Shown piece after piece: positions 15,701 through 22,014 of a stretch of 35,331 bases of DNA (positions are counted from its first letter, which is position 1; every line of letters starts with the position of its first letter). Below the pieces are notes generated by a model. The model did not search any database. It saw only the letters and a list, made by a program, of their open reading frames with translations, and had not been told where the DNA came from. The translations under genes were made by a program, and so were the position numbers. Source of the DNA: a virus; the IMG/VR virus record IMGVR_UViG_3300029319_000196, positions 1-35,331 of that record; one strand, 5' to 3'.

Positions 15701-17294
15701 TCTTTCTGAAGGAAGACATACTATTGAAGTTCAACTTGAAAACTATTCTCAAGAATTAACAAAAAATGTTAGACAAGTTATTTTTGATACAGCAAAATGG
15801 GCAACAACAACTAAGACTGCAGTCAGCAAAACCAACGTCGATTTTACTATTAATAGTTCTGCAAAATATTCTAATAGAATTAGAATACCGGATATTGGAT
15901 TGGATGTCGGCAAATCATATGGGGGAGCTCAGATAAAATCTAGTGTTACAAAAGAAGTTGAAGCTGGAAGAGTATATACAGTTGAAGTTTTTAGTCCAGA
16001 GAGTAAGTCTGGGGTTAGATTGAGAACTCGTGGAGGAGTTCTTCAAACAGAAGAAGCTGGAGATAATGATTGGACAGATTTAACTTGTGCTGCAAGCAAG
16101 GGAAGATTTTATGATTTCAAACAAGGAGCAAATAAAGCAACTTGTAAGTTTGAGTGGGATGGAGAGATAAAAGTACAAGGAGGAACTACTGCCGGCACTA
16201 CTAAAGATGGTGTTACATATAGTGGTCCAAGATTATCAACTTATCTGAAAGGTAGATTAGGACCTTTTATCACTCCAGCATATATAAACGATGAAGATTA
16301 TTTGGCAAATTTCCAAGGAAAAACTTGGCGCATGAAGTGGACTAATGTTGACTTTCCTACCAGAGGTCAATATCAAATCCAAATAGAAGGAGATGATGTA
16401 GCAAGAGTTTTTGTCGATGGTATAGAGGTTGGATCGGCAAAAACATTTGAAGGTGTTATTACTAGAGAATTTACTTCTGATAGAGGAAAGAGAACAGTTG
16501 AAATTGAATTATTCAATCAGGGCGAACAGCGTGGTCCTTTTTCGACAAATCCAACAAATGTAGCATGTAAGATTTCAACAATGGTCAAAGTTTCTGATGG
16601 CACTCAGTCATGGAAATTAAATCCAATGGGCATTTCCGCTGCACTCATACCACCTCCATGTCCAAAAGAAATTAGAGGGCAAGGTGTTATTTGTAGAGTG
16701 GATATTGATGATCCTGGTAATGGATATGTTGCACCTCCAGGAGCAGGATATCCAGTTGCATTAAGATTGAGAAGTGTCGATGTAGAAGATTCAGGAATCA
16801 ACTACACTTGTGGTGTAGATCAACTTGAAATTACTCCTAGCAATGGTGCGGTTCTTGACTATGATTGTGATCCCTTCGGTAAAATAAGAAGTGTTAAGAT
16901 TTTGGATCCTGGTTTCGGATTCACACAATATCCAGAAATCACAATGATTTCTGATACAGGAGTAAATGCTAGATTCAGACCACAATTCGAAGTCATTCGC
17001 GATCCAATTGCTGATCCAGATAAGTTGATTCAGGTCACTGACTTGGTTGGTCTTGAGCAGACTGGTTATGTTGAAGGAAGACCATACTATGGCGCGGTAT
17101 TCTACAAAGATGGAGTACGTTTTGCTGGTTATTATGAAACCCCAGGAGATCTTGTTCAGGTTTATGATACTCTGCAGGAGAGCATCGATGGAGTTGTTAC
17201 TACAAAACCATCGGCAATTCAGAGACAGGGTACGAATATTCGGAGCAACGATCCTCGCCTCAATATTCCGGACACTCCAGAGAATCTCACATAA
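12741..17294 (+). CDS. Large virion structural protein with repeated PA14-like cassettes
   Basis: Probable baseplate-associated or fibre protein of 1517 aa; I do not know an exact T4 counterpart. Four related beta-rich cassettes are visible at about residues 300-340, 735-767, 923-955 and 1197-1228. Each has a W/F-x-x-x-DFP-x-x-G-x-Y start and a DD/DN-x-A-x-(I/L)-x-(I/V)-DG-like segment, as in PA14 carbohydrate-binding domains. Two copies of an AKY(A/S)NRI-x-IP...(I/V)GKS...LRTRG unit lie near residues 393 and 1040. DPG-x-GY/F turns (DPGNGYVAPP, DPGFGFTQYP) recur near the C terminus and, as SGGFGYKYAP, near the N terminus. It lies between gp5 and the beta-helix gene, so it may decorate the hub or tail tip. 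A Cys-containing C-terminal third is unusual among the window's structural proteins. Confidence 0.7.
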   Translation: MATPGEINFNIFQETSGDSIRVGYISTERGFIQNVTVPDANRYAKLNPGTTFILDSRDGVRYLNINEVNALTPKDIEPKKTASNGNCNPVIGLNEIDRLSGIGAGDDYKTRVHFFGGGGIGAKANPVIGSDGSVLAIDLESGGFGYKYAPYVKVDDDLDIGAGAVIRAILCEVESVTQFFPTEKDFEEYIIPDEDEVGFGKRFTPEGKVLGEWNPRIYANTDKNPFRRELDKYQRFLSQLTKPWWSTRKESPLSVTSPNSKNRAKYDSKHPAWSDFMNRYSISPVPVTNRRGSDFAGIPYTFEWEENFPYDGEYVFKGACDNKGQLYLDNNKVMDLGGFKGNGSKRKKFMKSGVHKIRLDLYNIPIKERIIREVKEVGGGCPTTIKFNITTSAKYANRIEIPGLDINIGKSLGGKQLNETFDRQVERGKEYDVIIRSPQSDNIRLRTRGESVLQVEESTDNDYTDLICTVSCGRFINISDNTCKLVFDAPKTVVTERKELVKGNSTGSQKEQNIFNTLDYIGRADRRLWKMNPGSRRGSDFLNRFGVLPFDPGKEVVRDVPASNSKLEKPQVKLVSNGRNLGLKVTGTGQVKVNFKLKVDDNLITSGVFAKEVIINTDTEQVTLRRDIKTRQAGRGTYLSGKKRETIYGSGVFTAGKTYDIKVIGGSPTSGFKSIDSRSIGFDDDINNGFDQNGLLEIVSTKAVREPINKVQTARSSSKKTNYPNKTSDSFAGTHVIRWGKVDFPIDGNYIIEVMVDDNAKIFISNGLENKVITKRGFSGPGKSTGKSSYTRYFKKGSYSIRVELEQKAGKGLSDGNPMGVAINISTAGAGEEVVSPKSWMENPMGVALTIDAPLPPIPQEPIPQQEGRCPNNPIWTTRFPGGSSRWWPVVDTLGRWGKFQDRYAISPVPPLGMKGTDNGGVIYNNRWDIDIPYEGFYGLQGTVDNAGRILIDGKEQLVGGYFSGAKFGGRSLQGFKTEVPNTKKIFLSEGRHTIEVQLENYSQELTKNVRQVIFDTAKWATTTKTAVSKTNVDFTINSSAKYSNRIRIPDIGLDVGKSYGGAQIKSSVTKEVEAGRVYTVEVFSPESKSGVRLRTRGGVLQTEEAGDNDWTDLTCAASKGRFYDFKQGANKATCKFEWDGEIKVQGGTTAGTTKDGVTYSGPRLSTYLKGRLGPFITPAYINDEDYLANFQGKTWRMKWTNVDFPTRGQYQIQIEGDDVARVFVDGIEVGSAKTFEGVITREFTSDRGKRTVEIELFNQGEQRGPFSTNPTNVACKISTMVKVSDGTQSWKLNPMGISAALIPPPCPKEIRGQGVICRVDIDDPGNGYVAPPGAGYPVALRLRSVDVEDSGINYTCGVDQLEITPSNGAVLDYDCDPFGKIRSVKILDPGFGFTQYPEITMISDTGVNARFRPQFEVIRDPIADPDKLIQVTDLVGLEQTGYVEGRPYYGAVFYKDGVRFAGYYETPGDLVQVYDTLQESIDGVVTTKPSAIQRQGTNIRSNDPRLNIPDTPENLT

Positions 17295-17331
17295 AGTGGT
17301 TAAATAGTTACTACACAAATAATATAACTAG

Positions 17332-17982
17332 ATGCCAATATCCGCAAATAGTTCGAAGTCACTTGATAGAATACCTAGAGCTAATCCAACATCGAACCCT
17401 ACAGATACGGCAAAGAAAAACTTTGATGCTGTAAGATATGGAAATCATCATGGATCCATTTCTTTTGGTCATATTCATAAAGAAGGTGATGTGACATCAT
17501 CTATCCTCTTACAAGGATCTGATGGAGAACATTCTATTTGTATGGATGAAGACGGACAAAGAAAAGGATGGACATCATCTATTGCTCCTGGAAATTTTCA
17601 AGTAGAATGTGGAAGTGCTAATGAGCAAAGCCAAGACAGCTTGATATTAAATGCAAAGAATGGTAATATCATTATTGTAGCGACTAATGGCAAAATCAGA
17701 ATGGAAGCGGACGACATTGAGTTCGTTGCTAGAGGTTCTGATGGAAGTCAAGGCAATATAAAAATGATGGCAACAGAGAATTTTTACTTAGATTCTAAAA
17801 AAGTCATCATCAATGCCAAAAGTTTTATCAAAATTGCGACTCCAGGAACTATGGAAATTTGTGCAAATAGTGTATTAAAAATCTATGGTTCTATGATTCG
17901 TGGAATTACTGATGCTTGTGGCACTAAAGATTCAAAGGTCGGAGGACAAAGATTCCAACAAGAGTGCGTTAAATCATCCTAA
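17332..17982 (+). CDS. Beta-helix protein resembling the gp5/VgrG C-terminal spike
   Basis: The 216-residue product has a polar N terminus (about 1-35), a middle with GSISFGHIHKEGDVTSSILL, and from about residue 100 a ladder of short alternating strands: DSLILNAKNGNIIIVATNGK, IRMEADDIEFVARG, GNIKMMATENFYLDSKKVII, NAKSFIKIATPGTMEICANS and VLKIYGSMIRGITDA. This alternation of x-hydrophobic-x steps with N/G/D turns is like the triple-stranded beta-helix at the end of T4 gp5 and VgrG. Because the gp5 gene here lacks that part, this could be the central needle as a separate polypeptide. A weak TTAAATAG box (17300-17307) precedes it in a 37-base gap. It might alternatively be a fibre tip protein. 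Confidence 0.6.
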   Translation: MPISANSSKSLDRIPRANPTSNPTDTAKKNFDAVRYGNHHGSISFGHIHKEGDVTSSILLQGSDGEHSICMDEDGQRKGWTSSIAPGNFQVECGSANEQSQDSLILNAKNGNIIIVATNGKIRMEADDIEFVARGSDGSQGNIKMMATENFYLDSKKVIINAKSFIKIATPGTMEICANSVLKIYGSMIRGITDACGTKDSKVGGQRFQQECVKSS

Positions 17983-17994
17983 GGAGTATAAAAA

Positions 17995-18783
17995 ATGTCT
18001 TTTAATTTAGACGATGCAAATGTAGGAGGACAATTAAAAGTGGGAACTGGTATTGTTCCTGCTATAGGTGAAGGTGCAAGAAAAATTAATGGATCTGCTT
18101 TCGCTGAAGGACCTGCAGTGTTTGGTTCTCCGACAACATTTCCTTTTGCATATGCAACTGTAAATATTGGACCATTAACAAATGCTGACCCAGATTCAAA
18201 ACCCCCTTTAATTCCTGGTTCTTTATGCAGTGGAGTAAATAATCCCTATTCTCTTGCTGTTTCAGGTTCTGCTGGATTCATGGGACCAGTAGACACCGCC
18301 GCGAACCTTGGTGTTGGTGGAAACGTTTTTGCACAAGGACATGTTATTTCTAATTGTGGTGGACATATTCTTGCTGCAAAGAAAAATTTTGATATTCCTC
18401 ATCCAACATTAGAAGGTTACAGACTTCGCCACACTTGTCCTGAAGGACCAAGCAATGATGTCTACTTTCGAGGGAAAGTTATGAATAAAACTGAAATTGT
18501 TCTTCCTGGATATTGGGAAAAACTAGTTGATCCATCAACAATTACAGTAAATCTAACACCAATCGGTGCTCATCAAAATGTTATTGTCAAAAGAATTGCT
18601 GACAATAAAATATATCTTCAAGCACATGGAGGTATGCCAATCAATTGCTATTATCATGTATATGGTACAAGAGCTGATGGAGAAAGACTCATTCCAGAGT
18701 ATAAAGGAAAAACTCCAGATGATTACCCTGGAAACAACAAGGAGTATTCCATTGTTGGTTACAATTATGACGTTCGCGGTTAA
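17995..18783 (+). CDS. Virion-associated protein, first of two tandem paralogues
   Basis: Function unknown; position suggests a baseplate or fibre accessory protein. The 262-residue product has a Gly/Ala/Ser-rich first half and short beta-stripes (SAGFMGPVDTAANLGVGGNV), like fibre shafts. From about residue 120 there is a compact domain: FDIPHPTLEGYRLRHTCPEG, VYFRGKV, IVLPGYWEKLVDPSTITVNL, TPIGAHQNVIV and a PDDYPG loop. The same domain occurs in the next gene. Similar segments with YRLRHxCxEGP, an LPxYW motif and LTPIG occur in phage and bacterial fibre-like proteins. AAGGAG at 17981-17986 is a strong ribosome site, the stop of the upstream gene overlapping its start. Confidence 0.7.
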   Translation: MSFNLDDANVGGQLKVGTGIVPAIGEGARKINGSAFAEGPAVFGSPTTFPFAYATVNIGPLTNADPDSKPPLIPGSLCSGVNNPYSLAVSGSAGFMGPVDTAANLGVGGNVFAQGHVISNCGGHILAAKKNFDIPHPTLEGYRLRHTCPEGPSNDVYFRGKVMNKTEIVLPGYWEKLVDPSTITVNLTPIGAHQNVIVKRIADNKIYLQAHGGMPINCYYHVYGTRADGERLIPEYKGKTPDDYPGNNKEYSIVGYNYDVRG

Positions 18784-18794
18784 GGAGATTAAAA

Positions 18795-19511
18795 ATGGCA
18801 GGAGCAGGAGAATTTAAACCAGCTAGAGGCGGTAAAGATTGCGATGAAAAAGATGGTGGATGGGGAATTAAATCCACCAGATATGATTACATTTGGAAAG
18901 GCGACATTGATGAAGATGACTATCCTGATGATGCATGTGATCCAAGGTATCATGGTAATGCACAAATTGATAATTTGCAGGTAAATACTGAGATTAATGG
19001 AAATGGAAGTATTGAAATTCTTGGTGATGTCGTTGGTGCTGGTCATAGATTATCATCTAAAAAGAATCAACCATTTGATATGCCTCACCCCAATAAAGAG
19101 GGATGGAGACTTAGGCACGTCTGTATTGAAGGACCAGAGATTGCTGTCTATTGTAGAGGAAAAGTACCTTCAGATGGCGTAATTCATTTACCTACATTCT
19201 GGGATGGTCTTGTGAATCCAGAAGATATGTCTATTAGTTTAACTCCAATAGGTACTTGGCAAGAACTATTTGTTAAAGAAATTAGATGGGGCAAGCAAGT
19301 CATTGTGAGAAACAACGCTAGTGGTCCTATCAATGCTGACTACTATATTGTTGCACGTAGACTTGATGATGATCTCATAGTTGAGTATGAAGGTCAATCT
19401 CATGAGGATTATCCTGGTGGAAACGAAGGATACTCATTTAACTTTGAACATAATTATGTAAAAAATCTCATAGAAAAATTTGTAAAAGAAAACCTTGACG
19501 GTGAAGTATAA
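18795..19511 (+). CDS. Virion-associated protein, second of two tandem paralogues
   Basis: Paralogue of the preceding gene, 238 aa. The shared domain begins near residue 80: FDMPHPNKEGWRLRHVCIEG, VYCRGKVPSDG, HLPTFWDGLVNPEDMSISL, TPIGTWQELFV, and EDYPGGNEGYSFNF at its end. The N terminus differs: a short Gly-rich and acidic lead with KDCDEKDGG, then beta-stripes ahead of the domain. A strong AAGGAG ribosome site lies before the ATG, after an 11-base gap from the first copy. The pair may form a heteromer in the virion, but no function can be read from the sequence. Confidence 0.7.
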   Translation: MAGAGEFKPARGGKDCDEKDGGWGIKSTRYDYIWKGDIDEDDYPDDACDPRYHGNAQIDNLQVNTEINGNGSIEILGDVVGAGHRLSSKKNQPFDMPHPNKEGWRLRHVCIEGPEIAVYCRGKVPSDGVIHLPTFWDGLVNPEDMSISLTPIGTWQELFVKEIRWGKQVIVRNNASGPINADYYIVARRLDDDLIVEYEGQSHEDYPGGNEGYSFNFEHNYVKNLIEKFVKENLDGEV

Positions 19512-20174
19512 ATGGCAACTATTGAAGAAGAATATAAATTATTTCCAACCTTAGTTTGGAACGTTGACTGTTCTGAATTATTACCTGAGGTTACTGAAGT
19601 TTTTAAGAAAACTCCTTGGATGAAAAACAATCCAGGAGTTTCTGAAGGATTTCAAGTTTTGAAAAAATATAAAAAACTGACAGAAAAATTTGATAAAATT
19701 ATTAATTTTGCATTAGACGACATTAAGTATTGTGTGTCTATGAAAATGACTACAAGTTGGTTCACCAACACAGAACCAGGGAGAAGAGTGGAAGAGCACA
19801 ATCATAATAATAGTTTTTGGAGTGCAGTTTTTTATTTACATGACGCTTCTCCACTTATTCTTTTAAAAGGTAATGCAGGTATTGAAGTTCCATTCACTAC
19901 GACAAAACTAGATCTAAGGATGCATGGAGGGGTTCCAATCAACGCTAAGAAAGGACACATGATTATTTTTCCATCAAGTGTGAGACATGCCAGTGAATTT
20001 AATAACACATCATATTCTAGGTATTCTTTAGCGATGAATTTTATGCCAAGTTCTCAGGTCTTTCAGTTTGATTCTTCATATCATTATGGATCAGACTCTT
20101 TCGATTCCAGTGATATGGATACATCGAAGAAAAAGAGGATGTCCAAGTACCCTCTTGACAAGGGATTCGGATAG
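19512..20174 (+). CDS. 2OG-Fe(II) oxygenase superfamily protein
   Basis: Predicted non-heme iron dioxygenase that uses 2-oxoglutarate and O2 to hydroxylate a substrate. The 220-residue protein shows the metal site: EEHNHNNSFWSAVFYLHD holds H96 and H98, KKGHMIIFPSSVRHASEF holds H159, and R170 (SYSRYSLAMNF) is placed to bind 2-oxoglutarate. This matches the small oxygenase family common in T4-like cyanophages. It starts directly after the upstream stop (TAA ATG) and has no strong ribosome site, so it is probably coupled to the structural genes. The substrate is unknown; virion proteins, host proteins or modified bases are possible. Its last codons include the -35 box of the promoter at 20155. 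Confidence 0.85.
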   Translation: MATIEEEYKLFPTLVWNVDCSELLPEVTEVFKKTPWMKNNPGVSEGFQVLKKYKKLTEKFDKIINFALDDIKYCVSMKMTTSWFTNTEPGRRVEEHNHNNSFWSAVFYLHDASPLILLKGNAGIEVPFTTTKLDLRMHGGVPINAKKGHMIIFPSSVRHASEFNNTSYSRYSLAMNFMPSSQVFQFDSSYHYGSDSFDSSDMDTSKKKRMSKYPLDKGFG

Positions 20175-20183
20175 TCCTATAAT
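20155..20183 (+). promoter_or_regulatory. Consensus sigma-70 promoter (TTGACA-N17-TATAAT)
   Basis: TTGACA at 20155-20160, a 17-base spacer, and TATAAT at 20178-20183 match the bacterial housekeeping promoter exactly in both boxes and spacing. It is the only such site I noticed. Transcription should start near 20190, about 8 bases before the ATG at 20198, so the first transcript would be almost leaderless. It would drive the tRNA/Mom-like cassette by host RNA polymerase early in infection. Confidence 0.85.
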
Positions 20184-20197
20184 AAGCAGGTAAACAA

Positions 20198-20404
20198 ATG
20201 AATCCTATGCAAGACGAGTTTCTAACTAGGTGTGTTGTTGATCCCGTGTCCCGCAAATTCTTTCTCTATTCCAGTGAGGGAGAAGAGCGTGTGGTAGAAT
20301 GTGAAACCGTAGATCAATTCATGTCCGTACTTGAGTTGTGCCGTGATCTTTTAGGTGATGATGTCCTTAAGTATGCTGACCCCCTAACCAAAATCGACCT
20401 TTGA
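20198..20404 (+). CDS. Small protein of unknown function
   Basis: A 68-residue acidic product (MNPMQDEFLTRCVVDPVS...) with a hydrophobic middle (FFLYSSEGEERVV) and a helical end (FMSVLELCRDLLG). I do not recognise a family. It is the first gene after the consensus promoter at 20155-20183. GCAGG at 20186-20190 would be the ribosome site on read-through transcripts, but would lie at or before the 5' end of transcripts from that promoter. Confidence 0.65.
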   Translation: MNPMQDEFLTRCVVDPVSRKFFLYSSEGEERVVECETVDQFMSVLELCRDLLGDDVLKYADPLTKIDL

Positions 20405-20508
20405 TTCCATTTTTGGTCGGAAAAAATCCCGGCAAAAATTTTCACCTGTAGGGTTTTCAACAATGATTCATCACAAACCTTCTCTATACAAAGAAATTCT
20501 TAAGTGCT

Positions 20509-20688
20509 ATGAGTATGAGACCAGAAACACGTCAGTCCATGGAAATGTTATTTGCGGCAAAATGGAACTTGCCAAAAGCAGCAAAAAACGCTAATCTTAC
20601 TAATAAGGAAATGAAGATTACATTTAATGAATACTGTACTTTTCATCCTCCTATTTACGATAAACTAGGTAATTATATCGGAGAGTAA
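20509..20688 (+). CDS. Small protein of unknown function (59 aa)
   Basis: Encodes 59 residues, MSMRPETRQSMEMLFAAKWN then LPKAAKNANLTNKEMKITFN and a C-terminal CTFHPPIYDKLGNYIGE. The helix - AAKNANLT - helix pattern could be a small helix-turn-helix-like unit, but this is inference. It is below the length of usual ORF cutoffs. A competing 43-aa frame (20463-20594) covers its first half; the 59-aa frame is preferred because its composition looks protein-like and it ends shortly before the tRNA. The ribosome site is weak (TTAAGTG). The 104 bases before it hold a weak GTCGG/CCGGC hairpin only. Confidence 0.55.
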   Translation: MSMRPETRQSMEMLFAAKWNLPKAAKNANLTNKEMKITFNEYCTFHPPIYDKLGNYIGE

Positions 20689-20700
20689 TCTCCTTTTTGC

Positions 20701-20785
20701 GCGAGTGTGGTGGAATCGGTAGACACACCAGACTTAAAATCTGTTGACCATTACGGTCGTGCGAGTTCAAGTCTCGCCACTCGCA
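20701..20785 (+). tRNA. tRNA-Leu (anticodon UAA)
   Basis: Full cloverleaf: acceptor GCGAGTG (20701-20707) with CACTCGC (20778-20784), discriminator A, anticodon loop CTTAAAA giving TAA, a long variable arm (GACC...GGTC) as in class II leucine tRNAs, and a T-arm GCGAG-TTCAAGT-CTCGC. CCA is not encoded. It would read UUA, a codon favoured in this AT-rich genome. It starts 12 bases after the 59-aa gene. Confidence 0.95.
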
Positions 20786-20811
20786 TTTACCCTAAATATT
20801 TTCAGGGTAAA
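20786..20811 (+). promoter_or_regulatory. Perfect 8-bp hairpin between tRNA-Leu and the next gene
   Basis: TTTACCCT (20786-20793) pairs fully with AGGGTAAA (20804-20811) around a 10-nt loop. It begins on the base after the tRNA-Leu discriminator. No U-run follows, so it is not a standard terminator. It may guide tRNA 3' end processing or hide the AGGG that could act as a distant ribosome site for the ATG at 20821. Confidence 0.5.
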
Positions 20812-20820
20812 CTTAGTCCC

Positions 20821-21096
20821 ATGAAATACCACATAGATACAAAATATGCTTGGTATGATCATCACGAAGGAAGTACATTAATACTGTTATATTTCATTCA
20901 AAATGTACCTTTTACATTTGATGAACTTCCAGAGATTGCCAAGTCACATCCAGAAGTAGTAACACTTGCTGACCAAGAAAAAAGGTGGGAACCAGAAGAA
21001 TTATATAAATCTTCTATGTACCTTATGGCAGAAGAGTGTCATCCATTAATGTTTGATTTGGAGTTAGAAAACCCAGAACTACTACCTGTAGATTGA
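20821..21096 (+). CDS. Small acidic protein of unknown function between the two tRNAs
   Basis: The reading frame is open from 20707, but that upstream part lies in tRNA-Leu; the start at 20821 gives 91 aa (MKYHIDTKYAWYDHHEG...). The product is acidic, with an aromatic N terminus, a TLILLYFIQNVPFTFDELP segment and an acidic C terminus (LMFDLELENPELLPVD). No family recognised. Its stop is 2 bases before tRNA-Thr, so tRNA processing would trim the message close to its end. Confidence 0.65.
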   Translation: MKYHIDTKYAWYDHHEGSTLILLYFIQNVPFTFDELPEIAKSHPEVVTLADQEKRWEPEELYKSSMYLMAEECHPLMFDLELENPELLPVD

Positions 21097-21098
21097 TC

Positions 21099-21172
21099 GC
21101 CAACTTAGCTCAGCTGGATAGAGCAGGGTTTTTGTAAAGCTCAGGTCAACGGTTCAAGTCCGTTAGTTGGCT
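21099..21172 (+). tRNA. tRNA-Thr (anticodon UGU)
   Basis: Acceptor GCCAACT (21099-21105) pairs with AGTTGGC (21165-21171), discriminator T. D-arm TAGCTCAGCTGGATAGAGCA, anticodon stem GGGTT/AGCTC with G-U pairs around loop TTTGTAA (anticodon TGT), T-arm AACGG-TTCAAGT-CCGTT. CCA is not encoded. It would read ACA. AAGGAG for the following gene begins only a few bases after its 3' end. Confidence 0.93.
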
Positions 21173-21188
21173 TATTAAGGAGAAAAAA

Positions 21189-21386
21189 ATGGTTATAAAT
21201 CTTTGGCACAATAGCGCGATGAAGCAATGGAGATGGACTCTCTCCAACCCCAAAAATTTAGATCAGCACTCTGGAACACAAGAAAATATCAGAGATGCAA
21301 TGAATGATATCGCAACTACTGTAGAATATCTAATGAATGAAAAAGATGTCAGCATGGACATCAAACTTCCTAAATGTGATCAGTGA
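21189..21386 (+). CDS. Small protein of unknown function upstream of the Mom-like gene
   Basis: A 65-residue product (MVINLWHNSAMKQWRWTLSN...), with Trp-rich N terminus and a helical middle (ENIRDAMNDIATTVEYLM). No family recognised. AAGGAG (21177-21182) lies 6 bases before the ATG, a strong ribosome site. Its TGA overlaps the next start as GTGA (21383-21386), so the two genes are translationally coupled and may act together. Confidence 0.7.
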   Translation: MVINLWHNSAMKQWRWTLSNPKNLDQHSGTQENIRDAMNDIATTVEYLMNEKDVSMDIKLPKCDQ

Positions 21387-21997
21387 AATCAGATTTTTAC
21401 ATTGATAGAGTAGATAAAGAGAGTTGCAAAAACTTACTATATAACTACCACTACTTAAAAGACGAATCAAAGGACTTCAAGTCGGGATATAATTATGGAC
21501 TTTTTAGACATACCGACTGGGACTGCCCTCTTAATATTGGTGGGTGTCTTGCCGTTTGTATTTTTACTGGGCTCCCTGTTCCTGAAATCGCCAAAGGAGC
21601 ATTCGGACTAGAAAGAGAAGAACAAGATGGATTGTTTGAATTATCTAGATTGTGTGTTGATCCAGAACTCCAAAAAGAAGAATATAATATCACCTCTTGG
21701 TTCGTCAGTCGCTGTATAAAGAAGTTACGTAAAGATGCAAATGTTAGATCGCTTCTTAGTTACGCTGATTCTTCTCATCATGATGGAATAATTTATCGAG
21801 CTTGTAATTTTAAATATTATGGTTTGACTGATCCCAAAAAAGACTTTTATTATAGTGATGGAACCAAACATTCAAGAGGAAGTATAAAAGGAATCGAAGG
21901 GGAATGGAAGGATAGAACTAGAAAACATAGATATATGATGGTATTTGATAAGTCATTAAATATCTTGTGGAACGAAGAAAAGTATGGTACAATTTAA
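21383..21997 (+). CDS. Mom-like GNAT-fold protein, possible DNA base modification enzyme
   Basis: Phage Mu Mom modifies adenines to block restriction enzymes. This 204-residue protein shows the Mom-like pattern: YNYHYLKD near the N terminus, LNIGGCLAVCIFTGLPVPEI (50-69), LFELSRLCVDPEL (84-96), TSWFVSRCIKKLRKD (104-118) and LLSYADSSHHDGIIYRACNF (124-143) followed by YYGLTD. These are the core strand-helix blocks of the Mom/GNAT fold. The start is GTG, since TGA at 21377-21379 closes the frame upstream, and overlaps the previous stop. It is the last gene of the early-looking cassette, before the terminator at 22034. Other substrates (RNA, protein or small-molecule acylation) cannot be ruled out. 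Confidence 0.78.
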   Translation: MKSDFYIDRVDKESCKNLLYNYHYLKDESKDFKSGYNYGLFRHTDWDCPLNIGGCLAVCIFTGLPVPEIAKGAFGLEREEQDGLFELSRLCVDPELQKEEYNITSWFVSRCIKKLRKDANVRSLLSYADSSHHDGIIYRACNFKYYGLTDPKKDFYYSDGTKHSRGSIKGIEGEWKDRTRKHRYMMVFDKSLNILWNEEKYGTI

Positions 21998-22014
21998 GTT
22001 CCGTGTGAAGGAAG

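Noticed and set aside
17300-17307. TTAAATAG as a late promoter for the beta-helix gene
   Set aside because: Three bases differ from the TATAAATA box, and similar strings are frequent in this AT-rich sequence; kept only as a note.
16791-17318. A 175-codon open frame on the minus strand, opposite the end of the 1517-aa gene
   Set aside because: It is antisense to a well-supported large gene, has no ribosome site, and its product is rich in Ser, Ile and Asn as expected from reading AT-rich coding sequence backwards.
20416-20433. GTCGG/CCGGC hairpin as a terminator after the 68-aa gene
   Set aside because: Only five pairs including one G-U, and it is followed by AAAAA, not a U-run.
20463-20594. 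A 43-aa ORF starting ATGATTCATCAC
   Set aside because: It overlaps the 59-aa ORF in another frame, stops early and has a basic low-complexity end; the 59-aa frame looks more protein-like. The choice is not certain.
20707-20820. N-terminal extension of the 91-aa gene through tRNA-Leu
   Set aside because: The extra codons are tRNA sequence; the ATG at 20821 is the first start outside the tRNA.
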